A stretch of 64,000 nucleotides of DNA, taken from NCBI RefSeq assembly GCF_002156875.1, contig NZ_NCSY01000003.1:124001-188000 (forward strand), read 5' to 3'. The number at the start of each line of letters is the position of its first letter. Positions within the stretch are counted from its first letter, which is position 1. The notes beneath the pieces were generated by a model. It was not told where the DNA came from. It made no database searches and was given only the letters and a program-made list of their open reading frames with translations. The DNA comes from Bacillus sp. EAC. Its GTDB lineage: Bacteria > Bacillota > Bacilli > Bacillales > Bacillaceae_G. A program made the position numbers and the translations under genes. Below, piece by piece: positions 17,833-26,971 of this stretch.

Positions 17833-18057
17833 ATTCTTACCTAGCTTTGATTTTATCTTTACAATTAGCTCGTCTTCATTAGGTGCCGATAGTGGGCGGT
17901 TGTTAATAAAACAAAATGATTTTTTACGTCCTGGTCCGCAATAAGATTGGCAGCCAACTTGAATTTCTGCATCTTCATCTATTCTTTTTAAGCGAGGGAC
18001 TAATGTTTTAATATTTGTCGCCTGGCAATCATCACATATTCTAAATTCGTTTGACAT
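17830..18057 (-). CDS. DUF1450/UPF0741 small Cys-rich protein (YwzC-like)
   Basis: 75-residue conserved protein of unknown function. It has Cys8, Cys11 (ICDDCQATN), Cys35 and Cys40 ([15 protein letters not shown]), and Cys49. The pattern is like small thioredoxin-fold ferredoxins and suggests metal or Fe-S binding, which is inference. It lies between ywfO and rsfA, as does ywzC in B. subtilis as I recall. Ribosome site gaaaggat precedes ATG. Confidence 0.82.
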   Translation of the reverse strand: MSNEFRICDDCQATNIKTLVPRLKRIDEDAEIQVGCQSYCGPGRKKSFCFINNRPLSAPNEDELIVKIKSKLGKN

Positions 18058-18273
18058 TTTTTACAATCCTTTCTGTTCTGTATTGAACATACTCAGCAGT
18101 AATTTTACTCGTTCCAAAAAAGACATGCAAGTTTTCCAAATAAAACATGCTCAAATAGTATTCTACTATTTTCTATTTTTTGTATAGTTTTCTATTTTTT
18201 TGTCCAAACTTCTATTAATCATCTAAGAAATTATATTCATTATTTATTAATTAGAAAGTTGAGGGATGTTTCT

Positions 18274-19110
18274 ATGATGAAATTAAGACAAGATGCTTGG
18301 ACAGAAGAGAATGATTTGCTATTAGCTGAAACTGTATTACGTCATGTACGCGAAGGAAGTACTCAATTAAATGCTTTTGAAGAGGTCGGAGATATTTTAG
18401 AACGAACTTCTGCTGCATGTGGTTTTCGTTGGAACGCTGTAGTTCGCTATAATTATGAAAAAGCGCTTCAATTGGCAAAAAAATTCCGTAAAGAAAAGCT
18501 TCGCCATGCAAAAGGTGAAGATGCTAAAAAGAAATTACTTTATACACCTTCTGAATCTAGTTATATACAAACAGATGTATCTAGCAATTTTGATCGTTAT
18601 TTAAACGATGAACAAGATTTAGAATATGGTGTTGAACTTGATCAAGAATTCAGTTCTTTTGTTGAACCGAATACAATGATTGATAGTAGTGAGGATGAAT
18701 CTTATGTAGAAGAAATGAGCTCAGATATTGTTATGAATACCCCTACCGTATCACATCAATATAAAGCTCCATCTGCACCAATGAACACAAGAAAAGATTC
18801 AATTACTATGTTTGATGTAATTCAATTTTTACAAGGTCTTTCAAGTAGCCAAATTGGTAATGATCGTTTAAATCGTGAAAATGATCAATTGAAAAAAGAA
18901 ATCAATCAATTACAAGAAAGAAATTTACAGTTACAGAGACAAGTAGAAAAACTAGAAAATGATGCGACTACTGTTCAAGAAGACTATGAAACAATGATGA
19001 AGATTATGAATCGCGCTAGAAAGTTAGTATTGTTTGAAGAGGAAGAGAAACCAGCAGCAACGTCATTTAGAATGGATAAGAACGGAAATTTAGAAAAAAT
19101 AGCTGAATAA
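18274..19110 (+). CDS. rsfA: Prespore-specific transcription regulator RsfA
   Basis: Tunes SigF-dependent genes in the forespore. The N-terminal Myb/SANT-like domain ([20 protein letters not shown] ... [11 protein letters not shown], about 3-65) is near-identical to known RsfA. An acidic middle follows, then a coiled coil ([20 protein letters not shown]..., about 205-250). The start is ATG 18274, placed eight bases after gaggg; the TTG at 18259 is part of that site. Confidence 0.95.
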   Translation: MMKLRQDAWTEENDLLLAETVLRHVREGSTQLNAFEEVGDILERTSAACGFRWNAVVRYNYEKALQLAKKFRKEKLRHAKGEDAKKKLLYTPSESSYIQTDVSSNFDRYLNDEQDLEYGVELDQEFSSFVEPNTMIDSSEDESYVEEMSSDIVMNTPTVSHQYKAPSAPMNTRKDSITMFDVIQFLQGLSSSQIGNDRLNRENDQLKKEINQLQERNLQLQRQVEKLENDATTVQEDYETMMKIMNRARKLVLFEEEEKPAATSFRMDKNGNLEKIAE

Positions 19111-19126
19111 TTTAGTTAGAAAATAG

Positions 19127-19175
19127 ATAGAGGAACTAAATCTTAATAAATTTGATTTAGTTCCTCTATTTATGT
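19127..19175 (+). terminator. Terminator of rsfA
   Basis: Stem atagaggaactaaatc / gatttagttcctctat followed by ttatgtttt. Confidence 0.88.
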
Positions 19176-19215
19176 TTTAAATCTGGGATTTTAAATATGA
19201 AATTTCTATAATCTA

Positions 19216-20136
19216 TTAATTGCCTAAAAATGACTTTTTAAAGAATGCCAATTGTTTTTCAAGTGTAACAGGGTCACTAAATGAAGCACCGTTGCCAAGC
19301 ATTTCATATACATGATTATTTCTCACTGCAGGGATAGACTTATATGTTTCAGTCTTTTGGAATGAACTATCTGCATCTGCATACTTACTTAAAATGATAT
19401 AATCTCCTGCATACTGAGGTAGCACTTCAGTTGAAAGTGTATAATAACCATCTTTTAATGCTACTTCTTTTACTTTTTCAGGCATTTTTAATTTCATTGC
19501 TTGATATAATATCTCAGTTCCACGAGCCCAATTATCGCCGAATACATAAAGTTGTTTATCATATGATTCGAATACTGATACTGTTGCATCTTCACCGATT
19601 TTAGCGCGAATTTCATCTCCAGCTGTTTCCGCACTTTTCTTAAAGCCATCAACCCATTCTTGAGCTGCTTTCTCCTTGTTTAAAAGCTTACCGATTTCAA
19701 TATGCTGTGTTAAATAATCTAGCTTACCCCATGTGTAAGTAACTGTTGGAGCAATCTCTTTCAATTTATCAATATTTTTAATATTCGATAAACCAATAAT
19801 TAAATCTGGGTTTAATTCAATGATTTTCTCTAAGTTTTCATCAGAGACTTCAGCCACATCTTTTAACTCTTCTTTAAATGTAGGATTATTTTTAGACCAA
19901 ACATCTACACCTACTACAGGTACATCTAAAGAAATTACATTACCTGTGAAACCTGAAAGTAGAACGACACGTTTTGGGTGTGCAGGAACTGCCACAGGTC
20001 CATTTTCTGATTGATATGTAATCGTTTTTGGTTCATCTTTTTTAGAAGTACTTTCTTTCTTTTCAGATGAATTATTGCTACAAGCACTAATGATTAATAC
20101 AACGATGAGGATAAATGGGAGGAACAGCTTCTTCAT
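19216..20136 (-). CDS. Iron-siderophore ABC transporter binding lipoprotein
   Basis: Extracellular substrate-binding lipoprotein of the PF01497 (FhuD/FecB) type. There is a lipoprotein signal with lipobox LIISAC (Cys19). Segments such as VVLLSGFTGNVISL, NPDLIIGLSNIKNIDKL, PTVTYTWGKLDYLTQHIEIG and LYVFGDNWARGTEILYQAM resemble YxeB/FhuD binders of ferric hydroxamates. No permease or ATPase gene is adjacent, so it must work with a transporter encoded elsewhere. A Fur box lies 57 bp upstream. The exact siderophore is not certain. Confidence 0.9.
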   Translation of the reverse strand: MKKLFLPFILIVVLIISACSNNSSEKKESTSKKDEPKTITYQSENGPVAVPAHPKRVVLLSGFTGNVISLDVPVVGVDVWSKNNPTFKEELKDVAEVSDENLEKIIELNPDLIIGLSNIKNIDKLKEIAPTVTYTWGKLDYLTQHIEIGKLLNKEKAAQEWVDGFKKSAETAGDEIRAKIGEDATVSVFESYDKQLYVFGDNWARGTEILYQAMKLKMPEKVKEVALKDGYYTLSTEVLPQYAGDYIILSKYADADSSFQKTETYKSIPAVRNNHVYEMLGNGASFSDPVTLEKQLAFFKKSFLGN

Positions 20137-20192
20137 TTTCGTATCTCCTTATTTTTAAAAAATTTTCTAGATAATCTCGAATGCGCTTTATT

Positions 20193-20211
20193 GATAACGA
20201 TTATCATTTTC
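20193..20211. promoter_or_regulatory. Fur box
   Basis: gataacgattatcattttc matches 17 of 19 consensus bases. It lies upstream of the siderophore-binding lipoprotein gene. Confidence 0.85.
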
Positions 20212-20345
20212 AATATCAACTATATGGTGAATGGTATTTGTTGTCAATCATTCTTTGCATTTTTTTATACGTGGTCTTTTTTTATTTAGAAAAATTCATG
20301 TTAAAATAGGAAAACAATCGTAATAAAGCAAGGGGCTTATTAATA

Positions 20346-21194
20346 ATGAATCAACATTTAATTCGTTTACAAAAAGATGAATTACGTTTTATAGATGGAT
20401 CAACATTAGGTCCTTCCTTTGAAGCAATTCAATCTTTTGCGCTAGATGATACACTATGTACAAAGATTGGAAAGATGGAATCCCCTACAACTATTCGTAC
20501 TTGGGTGCACCATAATACAATCGTTCTTGGTATTCAGGATACTAGATTACCAAATCTTGAGAATGGCATTAAATACCTTAATAACCATGGATATAAAGCC
20601 ATCGTTCGAAATTCCGGTGGGCTTGCAGTTGTCCTAGATGAAGGAGTATTAAATATATCTATTCTGTTCCCAGAAGCAGAGCGAAAGCTTCAAATTAATG
20701 ATGGCTACGAAACGATGTATGCACTTATTCAAGATATGTTTTCAGACTTAACTAATAAAATAGTGGCTAAAGAAATCGTTGGTTCTTATTGTCCAGGTGA
20801 TTTTGATTTAAGTATCGATGGGAAAAAATTTGCTGGCATTTCACAGCGTCGTATACGTAAAGGAGTAGCTGTACAAATTTATCTATGCATAAGTGAAAGT
20901 GGTTCTGAAAGAGCATCAATTATAAAAAATTTCTATGAAATTGCGATAAATAACAATGATACTTCAATTAATTATCCATCAATATTACCAAATACAATGG
21001 CTTCTCTTTCTGAATTATTATCAATGAATCTGACAATCACTGATGTAATGAAGAGACTCCTACAATCACTTATTAAACTAACACCTAATCTCATTCCAGA
21101 CTCTTTACATGGCGATGAAATAGACTTATATAATCACCATTTAGAGCGAATGATTGATCGCAATAAAGAACTGGCTATACTACAAAATGAGTAG
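20346..21194 (+). CDS. lipL: Octanoyl-[GcvH]:protein N-octanoyltransferase
   Basis: Moves octanoyl from GcvH to E2 subunits in lipoate synthesis. It is a BPL/LplA-type fold with VRNSGGLAVVLDEGVLNIS, catalytic Cys149 (VGSYCPGDFD) and Lys161 (GKKFAGISQRR). Its 282 residues equal the family length (B. subtilis YwfL). The short leader has an aaggggc ribosome site. It is monocistronic with its own terminator. Confidence 0.96.
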   Translation: MNQHLIRLQKDELRFIDGSTLGPSFEAIQSFALDDTLCTKIGKMESPTTIRTWVHHNTIVLGIQDTRLPNLENGIKYLNNHGYKAIVRNSGGLAVVLDEGVLNISILFPEAERKLQINDGYETMYALIQDMFSDLTNKIVAKEIVGSYCPGDFDLSIDGKKFAGISQRRIRKGVAVQIYLCISESGSERASIIKNFYEIAINNNDTSINYPSILPNTMASLSELLSMNLTITDVMKRLLQSLIKLTPNLIPDSLHGDEIDLYNHHLERMIDRNKELAILQNE

Positions 21195-21197
21195 CAA

Positions 21198-21230
21198 AAA
21201 AAAAGAGTACCATAAGGTTACTCTTTTTTT
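21198..21230 (+). terminator. Terminator of lipL
   Basis: Stem aaaagagtacc / ggttactcttt flanked by A and T runs, directly after the stop. Confidence 0.88.
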
Positions 21231-21298
21231 GTAGTCACTGGTTAAATTATATGAGATTCAGTCTGAAAGGGCACCAATAAGGCACTCTTTTTAATTAT

Positions 21299-22270
21299 TT
21301 ATAGAGATTGTGCTGCTGTAATAATAGATAATTTATAAACATCTTCGCTATTGCATCCACGTGATAAGTCATTAACTGGCATATTTAAACCTTGTAAAAT
21401 TGGTCCGATTGCCTCGAAATTACCTAAACGTTGAGCTATTTTATAACCAATATTTCCTGCTTCTAAGCTTGGGAAAATAAAAGTGTTAGCATCTCCTTGA
21501 ATAACAGAATCCGGAGCTTTACTTTTCGCTACTGATGGTACGAATGCTGCGTCAAATTGGAATTCACCATCTAAAGTTAATTCTGGTGCAATTTCTTTCG
21601 CAATTTTTACTGCATCTGCAACCTTTTCAGTTTCTGGAGATTTTGCAGATCCTTTAGTAGAAAAACTTAACATAGCAATTTTAGGCTCAATATCAAATAA
21701 TTTAGCTGTTTTTGCACTCTCGATGGCTATCTCTGCTAAATCTTGACTATTTGGTGCGATATTAATTGCACAGTCAGCGAATACATATTTTTCATCCTCA
21801 CGAACCATGATGAATACACCTGACGTTTTTGAAACGCCTGGTTTCGTCTTAATAATTTGAAGTGCAGGACGTACTGTGTCTGCTGTTGAATGTGTCGCAC
21901 CACTTACTAACCCGTTTGCTTTGTTAAGATATACTAACATCGTACCAAAGTAATTTGGATCTAATAAAGCTTTACGAGCTTGTTCTTCAGTTGCTTTTCC
22001 TTTACGACGCTCTACAAAAGAAGTAACTAACTCTTCCATCCCTTCATAAGTGGCAGGATCTAAAATTTGTGCACCTTCAAGTGTTAATCCTAACCCTTTT
22101 GCTTTTTCTTGTACTTCTTCTACATTGCCAATTAAGATTGGTTTTAAAACATTCTCTTTCGCTAATCTGTCCGCCGCTGTTAGAATTCTTTCGTCAGTAC
22201 CTTCTGGTAATACAATAGAAACTCCTTTTCCTACTACTTTTTGTTTAATTCCTTCAAATAAACTGCTCAT
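21299..22270 (-). CDS. pta: Phosphate acetyltransferase
   Basis: Interconverts acetyl-CoA and acetyl phosphate in acetate overflow. Family motifs include VLPEGTDERIL, TMLVYLNKANGLVSGATHST, SGVFIMVRE and the C-terminal GNIGYKIAQRLGNFEAIGPI. Start is ATG 22270 because ggagg lies just ahead; the TTG at 22282 is inside the ribosome site. 323 residues, equal to B. subtilis Pta. It has a cre-like site upstream and is divergent from hemQ. Confidence 0.97.
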   Translation of the reverse strand: MSSLFEGIKQKVVGKGVSIVLPEGTDERILTAADRLAKENVLKPILIGNVEEVQEKAKGLGLTLEGAQILDPATYEGMEELVTSFVERRKGKATEEQARKALLDPNYFGTMLVYLNKANGLVSGATHSTADTVRPALQIIKTKPGVSKTSGVFIMVREDEKYVFADCAINIAPNSQDLAEIAIESAKTAKLFDIEPKIAMLSFSTKGSAKSPETEKVADAVKIAKEIAPELTLDGEFQFDAAFVPSVAKSKAPDSVIQGDANTFIFPSLEAGNIGYKIAQRLGNFEAIGPILQGLNMPVNDLSRGCNSEDVYKLSIITAAQSL

Positions 22271-22352
22271 ATTAGCCTCCAATAATAAAATTTATATATG
22301 TATAGTATTAGAATAGAACCTTTTAACAATAATGAAAAATATAATATACGAT

Positions 22353-22366
22353 TTAAAGCGCTGTCA
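22353..22366 (-). promoter_or_regulatory. cre-like site upstream of pta
   Basis: The minus strand reads TGACAGCGCTTTAA. As I recall the B. subtilis pta cre (TGAAAGCGCTATAA), 12 of 14 bases agree; in that species CcpA activates pta from this position. Confidence 0.65.
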
Positions 22367-22500
22367 TATAAAGTAAATTAATTCCTAATATTCTAACTAA
22401 ATTACTGCGCTGTATATTTTTGTATGTTTTTACAAAATACTTTTAATTGTAGTATGCTATAGAAAAGAAAATCAATACGATAACGTTTGGGGGATTTAAA

Positions 22501-23247
22501 ATGAGTGAAGCTGCAAAAACTTTAGATGGTTGGTATTGTTTACATGATTTTAGAAGTATGGATTGGCATGCTTTTAAACAATTAAGCAGTGATGAGCGTC
22601 AGCTTGCGATCACAGAATTCCAACAAGTATTCTCAAAGTGGAATCAGGTTGCTGATTCTGGTGAAGGAAGCCATGCTATTTATAATATTTTAGGGCAAAA
22701 AGCTGACATCATGTTTATGGTACTACGTCCAACTATGGATGAATTATTACATATTGAAACTGAAATTAATAAAACGACTCTTTCACAATTCATGATTCCT
22801 ACATATTCATACGTTTCTGTAGTTGAATTAAGTAATTATTTAAGTGCAGAAGATGGCGATCCATATCAAAATCCTCATGTACGCTCAAGACTTTACCCTG
22901 CCTTACCAAAAGCTCAGTATGTATGTTTCTATCCAATGGATAAAAAACGTGAAGGTGAAGATAACTGGTACATGCTTCCGGCAGGCGCTCGTAAAGATAT
23001 GATGTACAGTCATAGTAAAATCGGTCGTGGTTACGCTGGTAAAGTAAAACAAATCATTACCGGATCAGTTGGTTTCGACGATTACGAGTGGGGCGTTACT
23101 TTATTTGCTGAGGACGTGCTACAATTTAAGAAACTTATTTACGAAATGCGCTTTGATGAAGTAAGTGCTCGTTACGGAGTATTCGGCTCATTCTTCGTTG
23201 GTACGATCTTAAAAGAAGATGCTTTCGCTAAATACTTATATATTTAA
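22501..23247 (+). CDS. hemQ: Coproheme decarboxylase HemQ
   Basis: Last step of the coproporphyrin-dependent heme pathway of Gram-positives: oxidative decarboxylation of coproheme to heme b. It has the chlorite-dismutase fold; 248 residues. Tyr144 and Lys148 (FYPMDKKR) and the proximal His171 ([18 protein letters not shown]) are present and correspond to the catalytic set. Formerly annotated as chlorite dismutase (YwfI). Ribosome site is gtttgggggat. Confidence 0.97.
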   Translation: MSEAAKTLDGWYCLHDFRSMDWHAFKQLSSDERQLAITEFQQVFSKWNQVADSGEGSHAIYNILGQKADIMFMVLRPTMDELLHIETEINKTTLSQFMIPTYSYVSVVELSNYLSAEDGDPYQNPHVRSRLYPALPKAQYVCFYPMDKKREGEDNWYMLPAGARKDMMYSHSKIGRGYAGKVKQIITGSVGFDDYEWGVTLFAEDVLQFKKLIYEMRFDEVSARYGVFGSFFVGTILKEDAFAKYLYI

Positions 23248-23320
23248 CTGATATTTGGGATCGGTTTGGTCAAGTACTAGAACTTTATCAAATAGATTTC
23301 CGAGTGGATATGCAATTACT

Positions 23321-23350
23321 AAAAACTTCTCTCTTTGAGAAGTTTTTTTT
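23321..23350 (+). terminator. Terminator of hemQ
   Basis: Stem aaaaacttctc / gagaagttttt with loop tctt and eight Ts. Confidence 0.9.
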
Positions 23351-23487
23351 ATATTCCTCTTAGAAAACATGTCATATGTTCAACCTATTTTTAATATAGT
23401 TACAGTAGTGAACGAACTATTTAGTCCTCGCTTTCCGATCACCTTTGTGATTTAGTCGAATATATTATTCGGATGAGGAGGCTTATT

Positions 23488-23910
23488 ATGGCTGTTATTA
23501 AATATACCGAACAAGAAGTACTATTACTTGCAAGGCTAATGCGTGCTGAGGCTGAGGGTGAAGGAAAAGAAGGCATGCTGATGGTCGGAAATGTTTGTGT
23601 TAATAGGGTTCTATGCGATTGTTTAGATTTTAAAGACATTAGAAATTTAACAGATATGGTTTATCAAAGTCCTGGTGGATTCGAAGCTGTACAAAAATCC
23701 TATTTCTACCAACGTGCCCGTGATCAAGATATCGAACTAGCAAGAAGAGTAATTGCTGGGCAACGCTTTTGGCCTGCAACTTATGGCTTATGGTTTTTCC
23801 AACCTTCAGGATCATGCCCTCCAACTTGGTATAACCAGAAACTAGTCGGTAGATATAAAGCACATTGTTTTTACCAACCATCTGCAAAGGATTGTCCGAA
23901 AGTCTTTTAG
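23488..23910 (+). CDS. cwlJ: Spore cortex hydrolase CwlJ
   Basis: Cortex-lytic enzyme needed for Ca-DPA-triggered germination, of the Hydrolase_2 (SleB C-terminal) family. EVLLLARLMRAEAEGEGKEG contains the catalytic Glu; VGNVCVNRVLC and GQRFWPATYGLWFFQPSG follow. Start is ATG 23488 after gaggagg. 140 residues, no signal peptide, as for CwlJ. It is 36 bp before gerQ, the arrangement known from the B. cereus group. AT-rich boxes at 23370-23400 could be a SigE promoter, but I am not sure. Confidence 0.95.
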   Translation: MAVIKYTEQEVLLLARLMRAEAEGEGKEGMLMVGNVCVNRVLCDCLDFKDIRNLTDMVYQSPGGFEAVQKSYFYQRARDQDIELARRVIAGQRFWPATYGLWFFQPSGSCPPTWYNQKLVGRYKAHCFYQPSAKDCPKVF

Positions 23911-23946
23911 GAACCAATCTGATATTAAATTAAGGAGGTTTTTTCT

Positions 23947-24330
23947 TTGAGTAACCCTTTCAACTATTATCCGAGTTTTCCAAGAGTAACACAACCTACA
24001 CCACAACAAGGTCAAGGTCAAGGACAAGGATTTGCTGCGCCGTCTGGAAGTATGATTTCACCTCAAGGGCAAATTACATCTGCACCTTCTTCCATGTTTG
24101 AGCAATCGTATGTAGAAAATATTCTTAGACATAATCGGGGGAAAGTTGCTACGGTATATATGACTTTTACTGGTCATCAACAACAAGTTTTCGTCGGGTA
24201 TGTTATGGGTGCAGGTCGTGATCATATTGTACTTAGAGATGTAAACTCAAACAAAACTTATATTTTACTTACAATTTACTTAGATTACGTCACATTTGAC
24301 GAAGAAATAGCTCTACCTTATCAACTTTAA
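23947..24330 (+). CDS. gerQ: Spore coat protein GerQ
   Basis: Inner-coat protein required to localise CwlJ and cross-linked by transglutaminase. The N-terminal half is Gln/Gly/Pro-rich (QGQGQGQG), supplying cross-link sites. The C-terminal domain YVENILRHNRGKVATVYMTF ... YVTFDEEIALPYQL is diagnostic. It starts with TTG seven bases after aaggagg. Forms a unit with cwlJ. Confidence 0.95.
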   Translation: MSNPFNYYPSFPRVTQPTPQQGQGQGQGFAAPSGSMISPQGQITSAPSSMFEQSYVENILRHNRGKVATVYMTFTGHQQQVFVGYVMGAGRDHIVLRDVNSNKTYILLTIYLDYVTFDEEIALPYQL

Positions 24331-24382
24331 AAAAAAGTGTTCAATATAGTGCAAGATAGCACTTTTATTGAACACTTTTTTT
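24331..24382. terminator. Bidirectional terminator between gerQ and ywdK
   Basis: Long stem aaaaaagtgttcaata / tattgaacactttttt with an inner agtgc / gcact stem. It serves convergent genes on both strands. Confidence 0.92.
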
Positions 24383-24746
24383 ATTTCATTACTGCAATTC
24401 CTACTAAAATCCATGCGATTAAAAATGCTAAGCCACCTAATGGTGTGATGGCACCAAGAATTTTAATCCCAGAAATACTTAATATGTACAAACTACCCGA
24501 GAATAATAGTATACCAATTACTGATAACCATCCGGCCCATGTTAGTTGTGGAACTGATCCATACTTATCAATTAAAAATGCAATAATAAACAATCCACCT
24601 GTTTGAAACATTTGATATTGAACAGCTTTTTGCCAAATTTGAAGTGATCGTTCAGAAATTTTCCCTTCAAGTCCATGTGCTCCAAATGCTCCTAATGCAA
24701 TAGATAAAAATGCAAAAATACTACCTAATAAGAAAAATAGCTTCAT
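24381..24746 (-). CDS. ywdK: DUF423 membrane protein YwdK
   Basis: Small integral membrane protein (121 residues, four helices) of the DUF423/TMEM256 family, function unknown. Signature segments are LGAFGAHGLEGKIS, WQKAVQYQMFQTGGLF, LFSGSLYIL and TPLGGLAFLIAW. It follows ywdI by 15 bp and has a gggggaaag ribosome site. Confidence 0.93.
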   Translation of the reverse strand: MKLFFLLGSIFAFLSIALGAFGAHGLEGKISERSLQIWQKAVQYQMFQTGGLFIIAFLIDKYGSVPQLTWAGWLSVIGILLFSGSLYILSISGIKILGAITPLGGLAFLIAWILVGIAVMK

Positions 24747-24761
24747 TCTCTTTCCCCCTAT

Positions 24762-25055
24762 TTAAAAATCCAATAACGAACCACCTTCTTCAGAATCATC
24801 CACTTTTGAAATGACAGGTGCCTGAGAAATAAAAGGCTGACTCGGAATTGATTGAATGATATTGTTATTGCTTATAATTTTAGTCATTTCTTGATTACCT
24901 TCATCTTCAAGAACTAGCTCACATAAAGCTCGAATACTGGCGATTCTTTCTCGGAATTGTCCAGCTTTTTGTGTGCTTATCTTTGCTTTTTGTAACTCAT
25001 TTTCAATTTGCTGGATTACTTTTTCTACACTGATATTCAGATAAATCACCACCAA
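24762..25055 (-). CDS. ywdI: YwdI-like DUF5327 protein (start uncertain)
   Basis: Short cytoplasmic protein of unknown function, with an N-terminal helical region (VEKVIQQIENELQKA, ERIASIRALCELVL), a loose linker and an acidic end SEEGGSLLDF typical of YwdI. It is cotranscribed with ywdK. The start is unclear: TTG 25055 and the GTGs at 25052 and 25049 overlap the only Shine-Dalgarno-like stretch (ggtggtg), so initiation may be at ATT 25046 or CTG 25040, giving NISVEKV... . Confidence 0.8.
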   Translation of the reverse strand: MVVIYLNISVEKVIQQIENELQKAKISTQKAGQFRERIASIRALCELVLEDEGNQEMTKIISNNNIIQSIPSQPFISQAPVISKVDDSEEGGSLLDF

Positions 25056-25118
25056 AATTTTTTAGCACAATCCAATAAACTTTATTATACTATGGCTTTT
25101 TTATGAAAGCGAATGCCA

Positions 25119-25260
25119 ACCATATTTTCATAAACTTTATTCCTCTTAATCATGGAGATTTGTAGATTCCCACTTAGGATGCTAGCTCCAATCATCTTCT
25201 TTATCAAATGTTTGCTTTAATAAAACCTTTAATAAAACAACAATTCTTAGAAAAGAACTA
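25119..25260. repeat. Dispersed repeat copy (internally deleted)
   Basis: Both flanks of the repeat family are present (tattttcataaacttt ... tgtagattcccacttaggatgc at left; tttgctttaataaaac ... caattcttagaaaa at right), but the central GC-rich core is missing. Together with the promoter of the next gene it fills the 256-bp gap. Confidence 0.65.
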
Positions 25261-25311
25261 TTTTTAATGAACAGTGGTATACTATAAAAGTTAATTTTAG
25301 GAGGGAATACT

Positions 25312-26139
25312 TTGAACTATAAAATGATTGTATTAGACATTGATGACACACTATTAACTGATGATCATGTTATTTCTTCCCGCACAAAGGAAGCTTTGCT
25401 GAAAGCCCAGGAAATTGGAGTAAAAGTAGTACTTGCTTCCGGAAGACCCACTTTTGCAATGCATAAATTAGCCGAAGAATTATTATTAAATGAATACGGT
25501 AGCTATGTACTTTCATTTAATGGTGGGATTATTACTGATTACCGTACGAAAAATAATGTCTATGAATGCACACTTACAAAAGAACAAGCACATGAACTTT
25601 ATGAAATTAGTAAAAAGCATAATGTTTTTGTCCATACATATGTTGAAAATGATATTATTACTGAAAAAGGTAACCAATACACTGACATTGAAGGTCAATT
25701 AACTGGAATGCCTATTAAGGAAGTAAGTAGCTTTGTCGAACATGTACAAAATGATGTTGTTAAATTATTGATGTTAGAGGATCCTCAAAAGCTAGCAGAA
25801 GTTGAAAAAATACTACAAAAAGAACTTGAGGGTAAAATAAGTGTCATGCGCTCGAAGCCATTTTTCTTAGAGTTAACTAATAGTGAAGTTGATAAAGGGA
25901 AAAGTTTAAATCACCTAATTCAAATTTTAGGCATTAGACAAGATGAAGTAATAGCAGTAGGTGATGGCTATAATGACTTACCTATGATTAAATTTGCTGG
26001 TCTTGGTGTAGCAATGGGAAATGCGGCGGAGGAAATAAAACAACAAGCGGATTTTGTGACTGCTTCAAATAACGAAGATGGCGTAGCAATAGTCGTTGAG
26101 AAATTTATTTTAAATCATGGCTCTGATAATCACCTTTGA
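25312..26139 (+). CDS. Cof-type HAD-IIB sugar-phosphatase-like protein
   Basis: HAD superfamily phosphatase with a type IIB cap, YidA/YwtE-like. Motif I is VLDIDDTLLTDD, motif II ASGR, motif III a Lys around the DKGKSL segment, and motif IV GDGYNDLPMIKFAGLGVAMGNA. Substrate is likely a sugar phosphate or similar small phosphate ester, not predictable. It begins with TTG after aggaggg. 275 residues, full length. Confidence 0.9.
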   Translation: MNYKMIVLDIDDTLLTDDHVISSRTKEALLKAQEIGVKVVLASGRPTFAMHKLAEELLLNEYGSYVLSFNGGIITDYRTKNNVYECTLTKEQAHELYEISKKHNVFVHTYVENDIITEKGNQYTDIEGQLTGMPIKEVSSFVEHVQNDVVKLLMLEDPQKLAEVEKILQKELEGKISVMRSKPFFLELTNSEVDKGKSLNHLIQILGIRQDEVIAVGDGYNDLPMIKFAGLGVAMGNAAEEIKQQADFVTASNNEDGVAIVVEKFILNHGSDNHL

Positions 26140-26176
26140 GTTGTTGATATACGTCCTGTCTAAATTAGAGAATACA

Positions 26177-26216
26177 CTAAAAAGCTGTCTAATTTTTGAA
26201 TTAGACAGCTTTTTTT
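26177..26216. terminator. Bidirectional terminator between HAD gene and ung
   Basis: Stem aaaaagctgtctaat / attagacagcttttt; it ends at the ung stop codon. Confidence 0.92.
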
Positions 26217-26886
26217 ATTCTTCGATACTCCATTTTATTGGGTTCATTTGTAACTCTTCTAACTTTTGATTTATCTTTGAAAATGGCTTACTCCCAAAAA
26301 ATCCTCTACTTGCTGAAAGTGGACTTGGATGATGTGCTTTCAATATAGCATGTCTCTCATTTGTCAGGAGACCCTCTTTTGATTGTGCATGCTTACCCCA
26401 TAATACAAAAATAATGGGATTATCATGATTGTTTAACTCGACTAGTATTGTATCTGTAAATGCTTCCCATCCTTTATTTTTATGTGAGTTTGGCTCACCT
26501 TCACGGACAGTTAAAACAGTGTTTAACATTAAAACACCTTGTTTTGCCCAACTTTTCAAATAACCTGTAGATGGTATGTTAATTCCTAAATCATTATTTA
26601 ACTCCTTATAAACATTTCGTAATGAAGGAGGAATTTTCACACCCGGTAATACAGAAAAACTTAAACCATGCGCTTGTCCTTGCTGATGATATGGATCTTG
26701 TCCAATAATGACTACTTTACAATCTTCGTAAGAGCACTCAGTTAAAGCTTGAAAAACTTGATCTTGTGGTGGGAAAATAATTTGTTCTTTATATTCTTTT
26801 TCAAGAAATTGTTGCAAGTTAGTAAAGTACGGTTTATCTAATTCTTTTGCTAGTATTTTTCTCCAGCCTAATGGTAATTCGAACAA
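26215..26886 (-). CDS. ung: Uracil-DNA glycosylase
   Basis: Removes uracil from DNA. Motif GQDPYH (62-67, catalytic Asp64) and HHPSPLSASRGFFG (catalytic His and minor-groove loop) are intact. 223 residues, family 1 UDG. It starts with TTG, seven bases after aaaggagg. Its position next to ywdI/ywdK is conserved with B. subtilis ywdG. Confidence 0.97.
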   Translation of the reverse strand: MFELPLGWRKILAKELDKPYFTNLQQFLEKEYKEQIIFPPQDQVFQALTECSYEDCKVVIIGQDPYHQQGQAHGLSFSVLPGVKIPPSLRNVYKELNNDLGINIPSTGYLKSWAKQGVLMLNTVLTVREGEPNSHKNKGWEAFTDTILVELNNHDNPIIFVLWGKHAQSKEGLLTNERHAILKAHHPSPLSASRGFFGSKPFSKINQKLEELQMNPIKWSIEE

Positions 26887-26917
26887 CGAAATACCTCCTT
26901 TCTTGACGAAATTTCCC

Positions 26918-26937
26918 GAGAAATAAGTTTATTTCTC
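26918..26937. other. Small hairpin between yeiH-type gene and ung
   Basis: gagaaata / tatttctc perfect stem with 4-base loop and no U-tract. It could be a weak terminator or an RNA stem in the ung leader. Confidence 0.3.
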
Positions 26938-26971
26938 AACATTTGCTGAAACATGGTACTTTTTCATTTTA

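Noticed and set aside
21270-21296. Second hairpin terminator after pta
   Set aside because: The agagtgcc/ggtgccct pairing has several mismatches and is too weak to call.
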